A stretch of 64,000 nucleotides of DNA from Atherinomorus stipes (GCA_023101725.1 JALJCO010001090.1:25014-89013), one strand, 5' to 3'. Shown: positions 49,401 through 58,841, counted from the first letter of the stretch. Made by a program: numbers and translations. Notes: generated by a model from the sequence alone, not told the origin.

Positions 49401-50544
49401 GACACACACGGTGTCTGGATTAGATGTTCAGCCACTCCTCCATCTGCAGCAAAAGATCTTCATCCTCTCCTGTAAAGTGTCTGGATCAGCCAGCCTGCTT
49501 CCATCTGCTAGCGGTGATTTACTAAAACAGCTGTCACGGTCTGTAGAGTGTCTGGTTATATTGCGAAAGTTCTGAGACTGAAACACCCGGATGAAAACTG
49601 CATTTACGAAAAAGCCACCAAAACCTGCTAGTGGCCGCTTGCTAACATAGACTAGAGCTGTTTTTGCCTCCAGCTAAGCCCCGCCCACCAAAGACGTCAG
49701 CGTGTTTGTAAACTTTGAAGGGTTCTATAGAGAGGCTGCCCTATCTCTCCCATTATATGGACGCACGCCGAAGGACGACTCAATGTAATATCTTCTAAAG
49801 GAGTCAAAAGCCGCTTTCAGACTTGCATTGCGGAACATGAGCGGTAAAGTCCATCCGCTCTTTAAACAGACCCGTCTTTTCAAACATGCCCCATACTTGC
49901 GGACTTATTGTGTCGTGGGTGCTTTCAGACGTCAGGAAATGTTGCGGAAAAGTCAGCACAGCCCCGCTCTCCCGTCAATTCTGTCCAGAACATTTCCTTG
50001 TGCGTTCAGCCAAAACGACGTGCCGCAACATTTCCGCTGTTGTGACATGTAGACCAGCCGATACATGTCTGCTACATCTCCGAGGTAAAAGACCGGTATG
50101 CATGTCTGAATACATTTGTTATAAAGGACAGAGTCCGCAATATTTCCGCTTTTCAGTGCAAGTCTGAAAGGGGCTATAGTGATACAGAAATGTTACCAGT
50201 GAGTAAATGCATATGTCTAAACTCCCAGAAATAAGGTCCAGGTTGAGTTATCCTTTAACTTTTCAACAAAAAATGAAGATTGTTTTGATAGTAAACAAAC
50301 AATCTTCCTCTGGGTACCAGCAGGTGCATACAGATAAGATGAGCCGCACATGAACTCTGTTATGGACTGTTAGCCATGAGACCGTGTTACAGAGACGTGG
50401 CTGCAGAGCTTTGACATGTAGGGAGGAGTCATTCACAGTTACAGGTGGTGGTCTCACCTCTGGGTGTGTCTCTGGTCCTCATGTCCCCGTCCCAGAGTGG
50501 TCTCAGAGGGGGGACTCCCCCTCTCTGTCCTCAGACTGATCCAT
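32673..50544 (-). CDS. Fish NLR (FISNA-NACHT-LRR-B30.2) gene
   Basis: A cytosolic nucleotide-binding immune receptor of the fish-expanded NLR-C type. Coding exons on the minus strand: 50544-50458, 46385-46236, 46066-45988, 45861-45660, 44141-42368, 41446-41282, 37503-37330, 35117-34956, 33329-33283, 33214-32673. From the second exon on, all splice sites are GT-AG, all phases fit and no stop interrupts 3,295 coding bases. Order: Pro/Gly-rich N-terminal linker, charged segment with [18 protein letters not shown] with Walker A GVAGIGKT and Walker [10 protein letters not shown], three LRR exons, a short PRY linker exon and PRY-SPRY. The first exon is two bases short of the downstream frame, so either a pseudogene, another start, or a sequence error. 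No PYD or CARD exon was recognised. NLRP12-like and NLRC3-like names are both used for such genes. Confidence 0.9.
33283..33329 (-). CDS. NLR exon: linker before PRY
   Basis: 47 bases encoding [15 protein letters not shown], the typical VEP----WL-PG-RK(Y) linker between LRRs and B30.2 in fish NLRs. Enters phase 2, ends phase 1 at AAGT/GTGAGT. Its acceptor is formed by the edge of the GAAAAC repeat array. Confidence 0.93.
33331..33462. repeat. 8-bp tandem repeat (GAAAACNN)n
   Basis: About 16 units of GAAAACAA, GAAAACAC or GAAAACAT. On the gene's strand it reads GTTTTCNN and supplies the polypyrimidine tract and AG of the acceptor of the 33283-33329 exon. Confidence 0.93.
33895..34062. repeat. 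Homopurine tract, ~165 bp
   Basis: Almost pure A/G on the plus strand with runs such as GAAAAAAAAGAAGG and GGAGGGGGGGAGAGG. Long Lys/Glu/Arg and Phe/Leu/Ser frames are artefacts. Lies in the NLR intron between the third LRR exon and the linker exon. Confidence 0.92.
34956..35117 (-). CDS. NLR LRR exon 3
   Basis: 162 bases. Encodes [20 protein letters not shown] and [19 protein letters not shown], two ribonuclease-inhibitor-type LRR units. Phase 2 in and out with TCTACAG acceptor and GTATTG donor. Confidence 0.93.
35341..35735 (-). mobile_element. Tc1 fragment, same family as 26045-27669
   Basis: Inverted relative to the other copy. Contains CCCTGTGTGAAAAAGTGATT and the antisense of [21 protein letters not shown] coding (35540-35600). 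The copy is cut at about 35735, inside the transposase. The plus-strand frame at 35470 is antisense. Confidence 0.85.
35736..36900. other. NLR intron sequence, nothing recognised
   Basis: No bounded repeat or exon found. 35760-35960 is A-rich with repeated ATCAAAA words. Confidence 0.4.
36905..37131. repeat. Foldback MITE beside LRR exon 2
   Basis: Arms of about 60 bases (36905-36966, 37068-37131). The inner 24 bases, from TTTTTGTTATTGTCACATGG onward, pair perfectly with the right arm. The spacer is about 100 bases. Confidence 0.85.
37330..37503 (-). CDS. NLR LRR exon 2
   Basis: 174 bases encoding [18 protein letters not shown] and [20 protein letters not shown], ending CKLETLR. Phase 2 in and out. 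The [11 protein letters not shown] core is the standard fish NLR LRR. Confidence 0.96.
37504..38506. other. NLR intron with hAT/TTAA end fragments
   Basis: TTAAAGGGGAAGTT at 37598 resembles the left end of the 31330-31818 family, with no matching right end. ACCGATCGGTTTAACACGG...GTTACAGCCCTA at 38400-38472 looks like a hAT right end. Otherwise nothing. Confidence 0.4.
38590..38976 (-). pseudogene. HARBI1-type transposase N-terminal remnant
   Basis: Encodes [29 protein letters not shown], the W-(H/R)P-----R---GEFH-LLQEL--D-G start of PIF/Harbinger nucleases. It then diverges and runs [20 protein letters not shown], shared with the 15827-16342 remnant. No DDE region. Confidence 0.65.
39574..40041. 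mobile_element. TTAA-flanked MITE nested in the hAT element
   Basis: AGACACACAACG and CGTTGTGTGTCT are exact inverses and both are flanked by TTAA (39570-39573, 40042-40045). Length 468 bases. Confidence 0.85.
41282..41446 (-). CDS. NLR LRR exon 1
   Basis: 165 bases encoding [15 protein letters not shown] and [20 protein letters not shown], ending CKLETLR. Phase 2 in and out. The acceptor's polypyrimidine tract is the C/T strand of the purine-rich block at 41455-41585. Confidence 0.95.
41455..41585. repeat. G-rich low-complexity tract
   Basis: Several runs of nine or more G (about 41456-41465, 41548-41582) separated by A/G-rich sequence. Could form G-quadruplexes on the plus strand. Confidence 0.85.
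41586..42164. other. NLR intron, GC-rich unassigned segment
   Basis: 41640-41990 is notably GC-rich (GGCCCGCTAAGGTGAGGTGG, GGCCAGGGCGGCCGGCG) and contains TATAAAA near 41820. No coding pattern recognised. Its composition differs from neighbouring intron sequence. Confidence 0.35.
42165..42297. mobile_element. Right end of a TIR element
   Basis: GTCGTACGATCGTTTGATAA followed by ATGAGGGCC, with upstream GTACG/CGTAC words, matches the common vertebrate element end GGCCCTCATTTATCAAACG. No left end was found. Confidence 0.5.
42368..44141 (-). CDS. NLR exon: FISNA-NACHT
   Basis: 1,774 bases with no stop. From its first ATG: FISNA at about residues 1-80 ([26 protein letters not shown]), Walker A GVAGIGKT at 93-100, TLDWA, Walker [11 protein letters not shown] at about 166-175, then the sensor region [16 protein letters not shown] and a winged-helix/helical part with [16 protein letters not shown]. 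It enters at phase 1 (A/AA gives Lys) and ends phase 2 at CT/GTAAGT. All nucleotide-binding motifs look intact. Confidence 0.97.
44445..44960 (+). mobile_element. Tc1-like relic, truncated
   Basis: Starts CACTGCCTGGCCAAAAAAAA with GTCGCCACCT, a known fish Tc1 end. It keeps part of the transposase start (SLSEKGQI) and middle pieces ([20 protein letters not shown] reading at 44855-44900) with deletions. No right end. Confidence 0.75.
44961..45630. other. NLR intron with a 52-bp duplication
   Basis: CACGGACATTTTCAGCCTTT... occurs twice in tandem (about 45347-45398 and 45399-45450). The 188-codon plus-strand frame spanning this has no recognised domain. Confidence 0.45.
45660..45861 (-). CDS. 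NLR exon: charged N-terminal segment
   Basis: 202 bases, 67 codons plus one base. Encodes [28 protein letters not shown] and [17 protein letters not shown], the conserved segment before FISNA in fish NLRs. Acceptor CTCTCTTCCAG, donor GTAAGA. Confidence 0.93.
45988..46066 (-). CDS. NLR exon: N-terminal linker
   Basis: 79 bases encoding [26 protein letters not shown], matching the QQ-SE-PSGQS-QQHQT-LDSIFM segment of this family. The donor GTCTGT is weak. Its last codon is ATG and could serve as an internal start. Confidence 0.87.
46236..46385 (-). CDS. NLR exon with in-frame Pro/Gly-Thr/Gly repeat
   Basis: 150 bases. After AACCAG the exon reads CCTGGA/ACTGGA hexamers, giving alternating (Pro or Thr)-Gly for about 20 residues. 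It then reads [11 protein letters not shown], the family's PSCVS(L/M)KSD motif, and FRRLSPDRQ. Acceptor ATAAACAG, donor GTCAGT; phases 2 in and 2 out join both neighbours. Confidence 0.78.
46305..46380. repeat. (TCCAGG/TTCCAG)n hexamer repeat, coding
   Basis: About 12 units of TCCAGG or TCCAGT on the plus strand. The unit length is a multiple of three, so copy-number change would keep frame in the 46236-46385 exon. Confidence 0.9.
46396..46470. repeat. (TTA)n microsatellite
   Basis: About 24 uninterrupted ATT/TTA units beginning about 12 bases upstream (in gene sense) of the acceptor of the 46236-46385 exon. The poly-Asn frame is an artefact. Confidence 0.98.
46469..46817. mobile_element. 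hAT MITE with 7/8 TSD
   Basis: TAGGGCTGTCAG and CTGACAGCCCTA are inverted. Flanks are ATTATTAT (left) and TTTATTAT (right). It sits at the edge of the (TTA)n tract in NLR intron 1. Confidence 0.85.
46818..48640. other. NLR intron 1, no gene recognised
   Basis: TAGGGATGTAACAATAATCG at 47350 and GTGATTATCGTACTTTG at 47443-47459 look like parts of a hAT end. Otherwise no supported feature. Confidence 0.4.
48650..49360 (+). mobile_element. Tc1/mariner-like element, internally deleted
   Basis: Inverted ends of about 120 bases: AATTCAACTTAAAAGGTGCA (left) and TGCACCTTTTAAGTTGAAT (right), with the ATTAGAATA...TGAAAAAGTTAATG outer part. Inside, [20 protein letters not shown] is a remnant of the transposase N-terminus. 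The coding middle is missing. Confidence 0.8.
49809..50175. mobile_element. MITE with CTTTCAGACTTGC ends
   Basis: AGCCGCTTTCAGACTTGCAT at the left and, inverted, AGCCCCTTTCAGACTTGCAC at the right. GCGGAA/TTCCGC words near both ends are subterminal repeats. In NLR intron 1. Confidence 0.8.
50458..50544 (-). CDS. NLR first coding exon, frame-shifted
   Basis: ATG at 50544 starts [12 protein letters not shown] in one frame, then TGA. The rest of the exon in another frame reads [17 protein letters not shown], matching the family's PPSKTTL-GEHE-Q-KAQR end and splicing in phase to the next exon (CAGAG/GTGAGA). The exon is 87 bases, where 89 (or 86) is needed. The loss lies in the G and C runs at about 50505-50522. 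Confidence 0.7.
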
Positions 50545-50599
50545 GACGCTGAACTCACCTCAGCTCACACATCGGTCTGCCACCTGCAGACAAACAAAC

Positions 50600-52540
50600 A
50601 CCAGTCACCTGGACAGCAGGTGAGGCTGCTCCTGATCTGATTGGCCGAGATTTTCTGTCTCATGTCAGCAGAGAGACATGAGGCAGAGGACACTGCTGGA
50701 CTTCCACCATTGGCCCACGAGATAAAAGGATGGACACACACGATGATGATGATGATGATGATGAAGGAGTGAGATTTCCACTCACTAACTGGCAGCTTCA
50801 GTCTGGTCATGCTCACTGAGTTGAACATTTCAGCTACTAGATGATGTGGAGCGTCCTCAGTGACAGTGGACGGATGGACAGATGGACACATATCACCGTT
50901 ATTGAGAGGTGAAGGAAACTTTTATTCTACAAATCAACAACACTGGTATTAAAAATACTTTCTGCTGAACTACTAATCAGGAACAGTCTACAAGCAGATG
51001 AAGCAGCTGCAGACTGAAAATCTGGCTGTACTTGTTTAATAGACTGATAAAAGTATGTGCAAATAAAGTTTATTACAAAAATATTATGTACTATTTAATA
51101 ACTTTATAACTAACAAATGCAGCCAAACTCTGTCATATTTACAGCAGCAATATATCTATTAGTCACAACATCTGATGGGGCATAATATGAAGGCAGCCTG
51201 GATATTATATTGCAAATAAATCTTTAACAAACAGAACCACCCCAGCCTTGAGAAATCATGTGACATAAAATCAAAATAAAAACACTTTCTTGTTAAACAC
51301 ACAGCGGTCTTTGTAGAATTGGGATTTTATTTAATCAAAAAAAACGTCCACTTGTTTATCATCCTAAACAGGAATACCTCCGATATTATCCAGCTTGTAA
51401 ACACAATTAGAAACAAACTAAAGTTACGTTTAAGCTTAAAAACAGATCTCACCGTTCATTTAATTGATCTGACGACGCTGAAGTTGTAAATATCTACGAT
51501 GGCTATTAGATTGTAGCCATGCATAAGGATGGTTTCAACGGTGCTCATGTAATCAACATCAAAACAAGTAGGCTAGGGGAGAGATTTAGCTGGGAAATAG
51601 TTAAAACAGCTTCTGCTAGCGAGAATCACATTTTAAACAGTTTCAGTTACCTTCAGTTTGTTTTTCCAATGCGGAGGAAATCAGCTGCGACGCGACCAGT
51701 TAAAAGAAAGTGAAACTTAACTAGTCAGAGAGGCGTTCAGGAACAACTTAGAAATCCGACACATCACAACCGGTTCTGTTGAAGCTTAACTTTCGGGAAT
51801 ACTGGCGGTTTACACAAAGAAACCTAAAACGCTGATTTAACCTAAACCACTGCAAGATGTTATTTATATGTTTATTATTTGGAAAAATGTATATTTTCAC
51901 AAATAAATCAGTTAATGGTTTTTCATCTCAGGTTTTCGATTCAGTTCTATTCAATGAAATATACTTTATTGTCTGACGGGGAAATTTGTCTTGGTCCTGG
52001 CAACTGTGCCATAAATGCCTCAACAGCCACAATGACAACAGACAGACATCACCAGACTCCGTCTCAGACATACTGCCATACTGCAGAAATACCTTACACA
52101 CATTACATTACACACTCACACTAATGACAAAACTTATGCTAGTAAAACATCACCATAACAGTTTGGTTTTCTGCTTAGCGGTAAGGTCTAAAACTCGTCT
52201 TAAAACCCATTTTTATTCTTTGGCTTTCAACACAGGATCTCTCAATCTGTTTTAGTGTTGTGGTTTGTTTTAGTTGCTTTATTTGACTTTTGAATTATTT
52301 TTACTTATTTTTGATAGTCTTATTCTTTTTAAGTGTTTTGTTGTTTTAGAATTATTTTAACTATTTGCTTGTGAACAGCACTTCGTTCCAACTGTGGTTG
52401 TTTTAAAGGGCTCTATCGGTCTTACTCACGGGCGCAAAAGCACGATGCATTCGTGGGGGAGACAGCAGCAGCAAACAAAACAGAGTTGAGGTATTTTAGT
52501 TGCTTCTTTTGGAAATAATGGGACTCTTGTGTTGCGTGCA
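50600..52540. other. Upstream of NLR gene; no gene recognised
   Basis: A (GAT)n tract lies at 50742-50762. The rest shows no exon, tRNA or bounded element that I could support. NLR promoter elements could not be identified. Confidence 0.4.
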
Positions 52541-52918
52541 ATAGTAATTACTGCGGTAAAGCTAGCCGGCATTGTCAAATGCACGGTAAAGTGAGCCGTC
52601 ATTTATCAGCCGACACTCGCGGTTAAAATTCAATTGCGCAAAACACCAGATATTACGGTACTGCTTGCTCGAGCTCCGAGAGGGAGCTGTGTTCATACTC
52701 ATGTAAAAGTTTTATACGTTTTTTATTCAAATATACCTCAAATGTCTCTGTAGTTCAACAATAATCATTTTACTAAACTGTTTACAAATATGAAAAACAA
52801 TAGGTCCCTTTGAATAGAACCTCCCTGCTAAAACCGATTTTTAGAAAATTGTTAAAGGAAAACAGGTGACACAATACTCTCTCTGGATTCTAGTTATAGA
52901 CCATCTCAGATATCAGGT

Positions 52919-54330
52919 ACAGTAAAATCTTTTAATTTTCACAGTGGTGATACCTGAGATGGTCTAGAATCCAGAGAGAGTTTTGTGTCACCTCTCATGG
53001 TTTCCCTTTAACAAGCATCCAAATATGAGTCTTAGGCCATGCAGTAAAGCCAAATAGATGGGGATATAAGCATAATTCAGACTTGATTTTCTCCAAAACC
53101 ATACAGTAAAACCGTTTCATTTTCACAGTTGTAGTACCTTAGGTCGTCTGGAACTAGAATCCAGAGAGAGTTTTGTGTCATCTCTAATAGTTTTTCTGTA
53201 ATAAGCATCCAAATACGAGTTTTCGGCCATTACAATAAAGCCAAGTAGATTGGCATATAAGCATAATTTAGCCTTGATGTTCTCCAAAACTGTACAGTAA
53301 AATCTTTTCATTTTCACAGTGGTGATACCTGAGGTGGTCTAGAACAAGAATCCAGAGAGAGTTTTGTGTCACCTCTCATGGTTTTCCTGTAATCAGCATC
53401 CAAATATGAGATTCAGGCCATTAAAGTAAGCAGATAGGCATACAGGCATAATTCAGCCTTGATTTTTTTCCAAAATTGTACAGTAAAATCTTTTCATCTT
53501 TACAGTGGTGATACCTGAGATGGTCTAAAACAAGAATCCAGAGAGAATTTTATGTCACCTCTTATCGTTTTCCGGTAACAAGCATCCAAATATGACTTTT
53601 TGGCATGGTTTTCAGCCATTACAGTAAAGCCAAGTTGATTGGCATATAAGCATATTTCAGCCTTGATTTTCTCCAAATCTGTACAGTAAAGTCTTTTAAT
53701 TTTCAAAGTGGTGATACCTGAGATGGACTAGAACTAGAATCCAGAGAGAATTTTGAGTCACCTCTCATGGTTGTTGATGTGGCCATTCTTTCTAACAACA
53801 AAATTCCAAAAAGGGGGCCACAGATGCACCGTGGACAAATAATTTACGCAGGCCAAAAGAAGTCCATTTTCCAGGCAAAGTCCATTAGTTTTTACGGTTT
53901 ATTAGCCGTTGCAAGCAAGGAAGACATGAACAAACATTTTCTCCAACTTCTCTTGCGCTGGTAAAAAACCATACGCCCACCCAGATGCATCCTGGTCCTA
54001 CCACTGACAGCCTATTTATAAACTTAATCCACCCAAATTAGTCCTAATTAACCAAAAACAAAGAAACAAATAAATAACTAAGAAACATAATCTCACAAAA
54101 TAAGAATATATTTTACACTAACAAAAGATAATTAGCTCCTACAGTTGTCCTGTAATAAACCCCCCAAAATAAGATTCAGGCCTTTACAGTAAATACTGTA
54201 GATGGGCATATAGGCATACTTCAGCCTTGATTTTCTCCAAAACTGTACAGTAAAATCTTTTAATTTTCACAGTGGTGATACCTGAGGTGGTCTAGAACTC
54301 GAATCCAGAGAGAGTTTTGTGTCACCTGTT
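52919..54330. repeat. ~190-bp tandem repeats inside the long-TIR element
   Basis: Units start ACAGTAAAATCTTTTAATTT, then GTGGTGATACCTGAGATGG, CCAGAGAGAGTTTTGTGTCA and CATCCAAATATGAG. Starts are near 52919, 53104, 53293, 53479, 53682 and 54247. The terminal arms each include part of a unit. Confidence 0.9.
53771..54145. other. Unrelated ~375-bp insert in a tandem unit
   Basis: The repeat breaks at TCATGGTT and resumes at GTCCTGTAATAAACC. The segment between has no copy elsewhere in the window and no recognised coding pattern. It may be a retro-insert or another element. Confidence 0.5.
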
Positions 54331-54736
54331 AGAGTTTTCCTTTAACAATTTTCCAAAAATCGGTTTTAGCAGGGAGGTTCTCTTCAAAGGGACCTATTGT
54401 TTTTCGTATTTGTAAACAGTTTAGTAAAATGATTATTGTTGAACTACAGAGACATTTGAGGTATATTTGAATAAAAAAACGTATAAAAACTTTGCATGAG
54501 TATGAACACAGCTGTACTTGCGGAGGAGAAAGTCCTTTGAATCCATCCCGCTTCCATCCTCACTCTCGGAGCTCGAGCAAGCAGTAGCGTAATAGCTGGT
54601 GTTTTGCGCAACTGAATTTTAACCGCGAGTGTCGGCTGATAAATAACGGCTCACTTTATCGTGCATTTGACAATGCCGGCTAGCTTTACCGCAGTTAGTA
54701 ATTCCAACCAGAAAACAGACAGTGGTTTACGTTTCT

Positions 54737-55345
54737 TTACATTTCCCACTTGGAAAAGAAAATAGGAGCGCAGACGGAGGACATAACAAAGAGACGTGCA
54801 GGTCTGAAGTGAGAAGGAAAGACATCAGTTCCATCAAATATTTCCCCATGTACGTGTTTGCTGTCGGCATTTTCACTTAGGTAAGTCCTATAAATATACA
54901 CTAATAAATCAGCACGCTGAAATGGTTTGCTTATAAAGTTGCAGGAGTGTAGGCTAAACCTACTAAAACATGCAGTGGAAGAGAAGCGAAAAGTGAGATG
55001 TTTAGTTTTTGTATTCTTTTTTAGACTGCTAAAATTTAATAAACAATGCACTTGGTGTATATGATTATTTCTACTTAAACTGAACCCAAAACAACCAATG
55101 ATGCTGCATAGAAATGATTTCTGACTGTGTGAGGGAGATGGCAGGTCTTTGCTCCCTGCTGCTGTCAGACTTTCCAATGAGCACATTTAAAGACTCATTA
55201 CACCTGAACAACCTTCGTATCTCCGGCCATCGCATTTGGATCATGTGGAATACTTTCTAACAGTTATCTAATAATTTCTTTTCTTTCTGCAAAAGTGTAA
55301 GCGCTTTTCCCATACACGGGAAGATAGTTGGTTATATCCAGAGCA
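54737..55345. other. Intergenic stretch, nothing recognised
   Basis: A 149-codon minus-strand frame (54737-55186) has no recognisable domain and no exon-like neighbours. Confidence 0.4.
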
Positions 55346-55349
55346 GTAG

Positions 55350-56718
55350 GGGAGAGCGGGGTAATGTGAGACATCGGGTAATGTGAGACACCCGCTATTT
55401 CTCGGCAAATAAACACATTTGTGGTCAGGTGACCGGTATGTTTTCAAGCTCCTCCCATTACCCACTTACCAGGAAGGAGAAGTTGTGCTAGTGCTATGTT
55501 AAGTATGTTTTTTTCACAAAAATGTGTTTTTTGCATGAAAAAGTAAATTTTCTTGGCGTGAACTTTATCAGCTGTTGTGTCAAAGCAAATTGATTCAGGT
55601 AGAAAAACTTATATCAAGCATGTTGATGAACCTCTAACATGTAAAACCACGTACTTGATGCTGGTTAAAGATTAGCCGGAATTGCAAGATATGTTGTATT
55701 TTCTAAAAAAGTGGCTCTGGGGAAAGATGCTGTGGGGTAAAGTGAGACACTGTCTTGAAGCACGAAGCACAAGTTTAGTTTAGTCTTAAACATGTTTTTG
55801 TGTAATATTACATTACATATGTTTTATTTTCGAGTCCCAGGCTCTTCTAACAGGTTCTGATGGTTCCATGTTCTGACCCAGAGGCTGCGTACCAGCTGGT
55901 TCTGGTTGTCCTTTGTCCTGGTCCCACACTGTGAATGTGAATAGCCACTGATTATTTTGATGATTTCTTGACTAGTCAGATGGTACAAAAATTGTAGCAT
56001 ATTTACGGAACCAGTCAAAAGTTTGGAAACGTTCTCATTAAATCTAATGGAAAAATAGGTTCAAGCTTTTCTGGTAGTGTGTATGTTCATTTATGTCAAT
56101 ATACAATTCTAGAAGCTGACAGACAGAAAAACGAGGCAGCAGAAGGTACAGCGGCAATTTTTAGAGGAAAAACAAAGCTTATAAACATTAAATGATCTGT
56201 CGATGATAAAATTAGTCACCAACTATTTTGATAGTCGACGATTAGTTGATTAGTCGATTTATCATGGCAGCCCTACTTTGGATAAATTTCAAGTGTTTGA
56301 AAAATTTGCTTATTTGACCAATCCCCATGATTCTGTTACTTTTCTGACAGTAGTTTTGGAACGTGCGGTTGTCAGTCCAGCTGTAATTGTTAAAAATGGG
56401 TGTTATGGTAGTTTTAAAGTGGAAAATGTAAGAGGATTAGCTTACCCACTAACTGGTTCACTTTACCCCACTGATTTTTTTCGTGTTTGTCTCACTTTAC
56501 CCCGAGGCTGGGGTAAAGTGAGACACAAGACCACTTTTTTTTTTTTTAAACAATCATATTTTCATTGCCCTTTGTCCTAAAAACATTCTGATCATTTCCA
56601 TAACAGGGAAACATCCTAAATTAATGGGAAATGTGAAAATTTTATTGATATATCATTTTGTCTTGACAAGAGGGGAGCAAATGTAAAAGCTGTATCACAT
56701 TGCCCCGCTCTCCCCCCT
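55350..56718. mobile_element. TIR element with GGGGAGAGCGGGG ends
   Basis: Left GGGAGAGCGGGGTAATGTGA and right, inverted, GGGAGAGCGGGGCAATGTGA. The motif GGGGTAAAGTGAGACAC recurs inside (55735, 56510) and once forms a perfect 16-bp hairpin at about 56488-56526. TAG lies beside both ends. Transposase not seen; superfamily not assigned. Confidence 0.8.
55935..56275. mobile_element. hAT MITE fragment nested in the previous element
   Basis: Shares with 32234-32600 the words ACAGCGGCAA, AGAGGAAAAACAAAGCTTAT and ACTATTTTGATAGTCGA, and the right end GCAGCCCTA. The left terminus is missing. Confidence 0.8.
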
Positions 56719-58551
56719 AGTAGGAGGTAGGAGAGCTGCGTCGGATCTCCAACTGTTAGCTCTGACTTGGTAAGGATCAATATTGTTTATGCAGGCCAAC
56801 TTAGTGAAATATTGTTCCCCGGCAGCTTTGAAAAGTTTTTCTGGAAAGGGTATCTGTTCAGTCTTCTTATTCTTATCCGTTTTTTTAGGACTGAAAACGC
56901 TCGCATGCTTTCCTCTCGTTTTCTGCAGTCTTGTTTTTCTTCCATTTCCCACGAAAAATGGTGCAAGAGAAATGGTACATTATAAATTAAGTTGAGTTGA
57001 GTTGAAGGTTGCCTACCAGGCTGGCATCCCACATCGGACCAAGCTCTAGGGTGGCCCTTTCCATAACACCAAAAAGGAGGACATTTTTCAAGACTCAACA
57101 AAACTAGGATAAAAACTAAAAAATAATATCAAAGTCATTACATACTAGTATTACTCTGCTGTACACACCAAAGATGTGAAGGTCTACTTTTTATATTTGA
57201 GGCCTTTCCTGGCTGCTTCCACCAGTTTTTTGTTTGAAAGAAATTTCCTGCACGTCTGTGCACTCCGACGTGAAGTTGACACAAATCTGCAGTTCTGACT
57301 TGACACTTTCCACATCGAGACGATTTCTCTCACTTCTCCATGCTGAGGTCATCATTGAAAAGACACGTTCTGTGTGCATTGCTGCGTGGAATGGAGAAGA
57401 TGTAGGCGCTGACTTTCCTCAGGTTCACCAGTGGGACATCTGCTTTGGAAAACAGCTTCAGATACCGCTCCTCACTGTGGCAACTTTCCATTTCTGGGGA
57501 GCTAGACCATGCTGTATTCTTCAGAGTCCATCCATATCAATGTTTTTCAGTTTGCAGGTCTGGACTGCATCACTGTACTCTTCATAAGACACAGCAGTTG
57601 TGAGGCTGAGCTTTGACATTTTGCTGTGAAAGCTGTTTTCAGAGAAGTCATACCTTTCACACACATATTTCTTTGCTCTTTCATAAAACTGAATGAAATC
57701 AGCCTCACATTTATTTGTCAGATCAGGAGTTAGCTGTCTAAGTCTGCTGTTCACAGCAAAGCCCAAAAAATGGTCCTTCAGTCTCCTCAAGTTTTCCTCT
57801 AAGTTCAGTCATCACCTTAAATACAGAGGTTATGCTGAATGGTTTTGCCTCAAGTGCCTCAATGCAGTCTGAGAACACCTTCAGAATGTGACTGAGGAAG
57901 AGGAAGTTCATCTCAGATACTTCATCCTGTCCTCTGCAAAGCACTTCCACAAAATCTTAAGACATTCCTCATCACCCAGGCTCTGAAAATAGCTGGTCAG
58001 GGGCTTCCTGAACTTCAGCATTTGGTCGATAGATGGCAGCAGAGAGAGCCATCGTGTGATGATGTGCCACAGCAGGGTTCTGTTGCACGAAGCATGTTCA
58101 ACAAACTCCGAGAGTAACTCTGAACTCTGAGTTGACCTACTCGGAGATTCGAAACTCTGAGTTTTCAGTCCCATAACAGCTGATTTGAGTTGGTTTAATC
58201 AACTCAGAGTAGTTCGACCCGGGGTTTTAACCTAGCGCTACCAAGATAAAAAGCCAACATCAATTGAGCACCGATTCGACAAGTCACCATGGTAACGTAG
58301 ACGCGAGGGCGGGGCTCCGCTCGCCATTGAATGGAGATATAACTTTTAAAGCCTCATATGGCGAGTTTAAACTGCTGCCGCTGCTGCAAGCAAAAAAATA
58401 AAAAAAAAGAAAGAAAGAAAGACGGCATGGGAGAATATTTAAGTTCAAATGCTCCTTTACAATCACAATGATGTTATAGAATAGAACTGTTTAATGGTAA
58501 CGCGACAGTCTCGTATAACTTCACTATGGCTCCAGGTGACTGAATATGAAT

Positions 58552-58626
58552 ATCTGGTTGGTCTAATGGTCTGCGCGCTTGCCTGCAACTTGGGGTGGGG
58601 GGGGGGAGGAATGTTCGAATCCAGCT
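58552..58626 (+). other. tRNA-like segment inside the 1,470-bp element (plus)
   Basis: A-box match TGGTCTAATGG (58559-58569) and B-box match TGTTCGAATCC (58612-58622). A poly-G run replaces the variable region and the acceptor stem does not close. Pol III-promoter-like, not a tRNA gene. Confidence 0.5.
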
Positions 58627-58841
58627 TTGTACTTTTACTACAGTCTTTTTATTTATTTAACTTGAGTGAAATCCCTCAGGGAGAAGTGCTCTTGTCGGCA
58701 GCATTAAGATTAAATAAAACCGTCGCATTTCTCAAATGCCCTGCGTCTACAATGAAAGAAAAAAAAATCTATTTGCGAAAAAATGCAGGGTAATAGACAA
58801 TATGCTTCGAGAGAAAAGCGTATGGCAACATAAATAAAAAG

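Larger units (their letters stand above)
52545..54708. mobile_element. Long-TIR transposon with internal tandem repeats
   Basis: Left and right arms of about 390 bases are inverted copies from GCGGTAAAGCTAGCCGGCAT inward, including GTCGGCTGATAAAT, GCTCGAGCAAGCAGTA and ACCTATTGTTTTTC. Between the arms lie about six units of a ~190-base repeat. No transposase. The terminal few bases differ between ends, so the exact limits and target duplication are uncertain. Confidence 0.85.
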
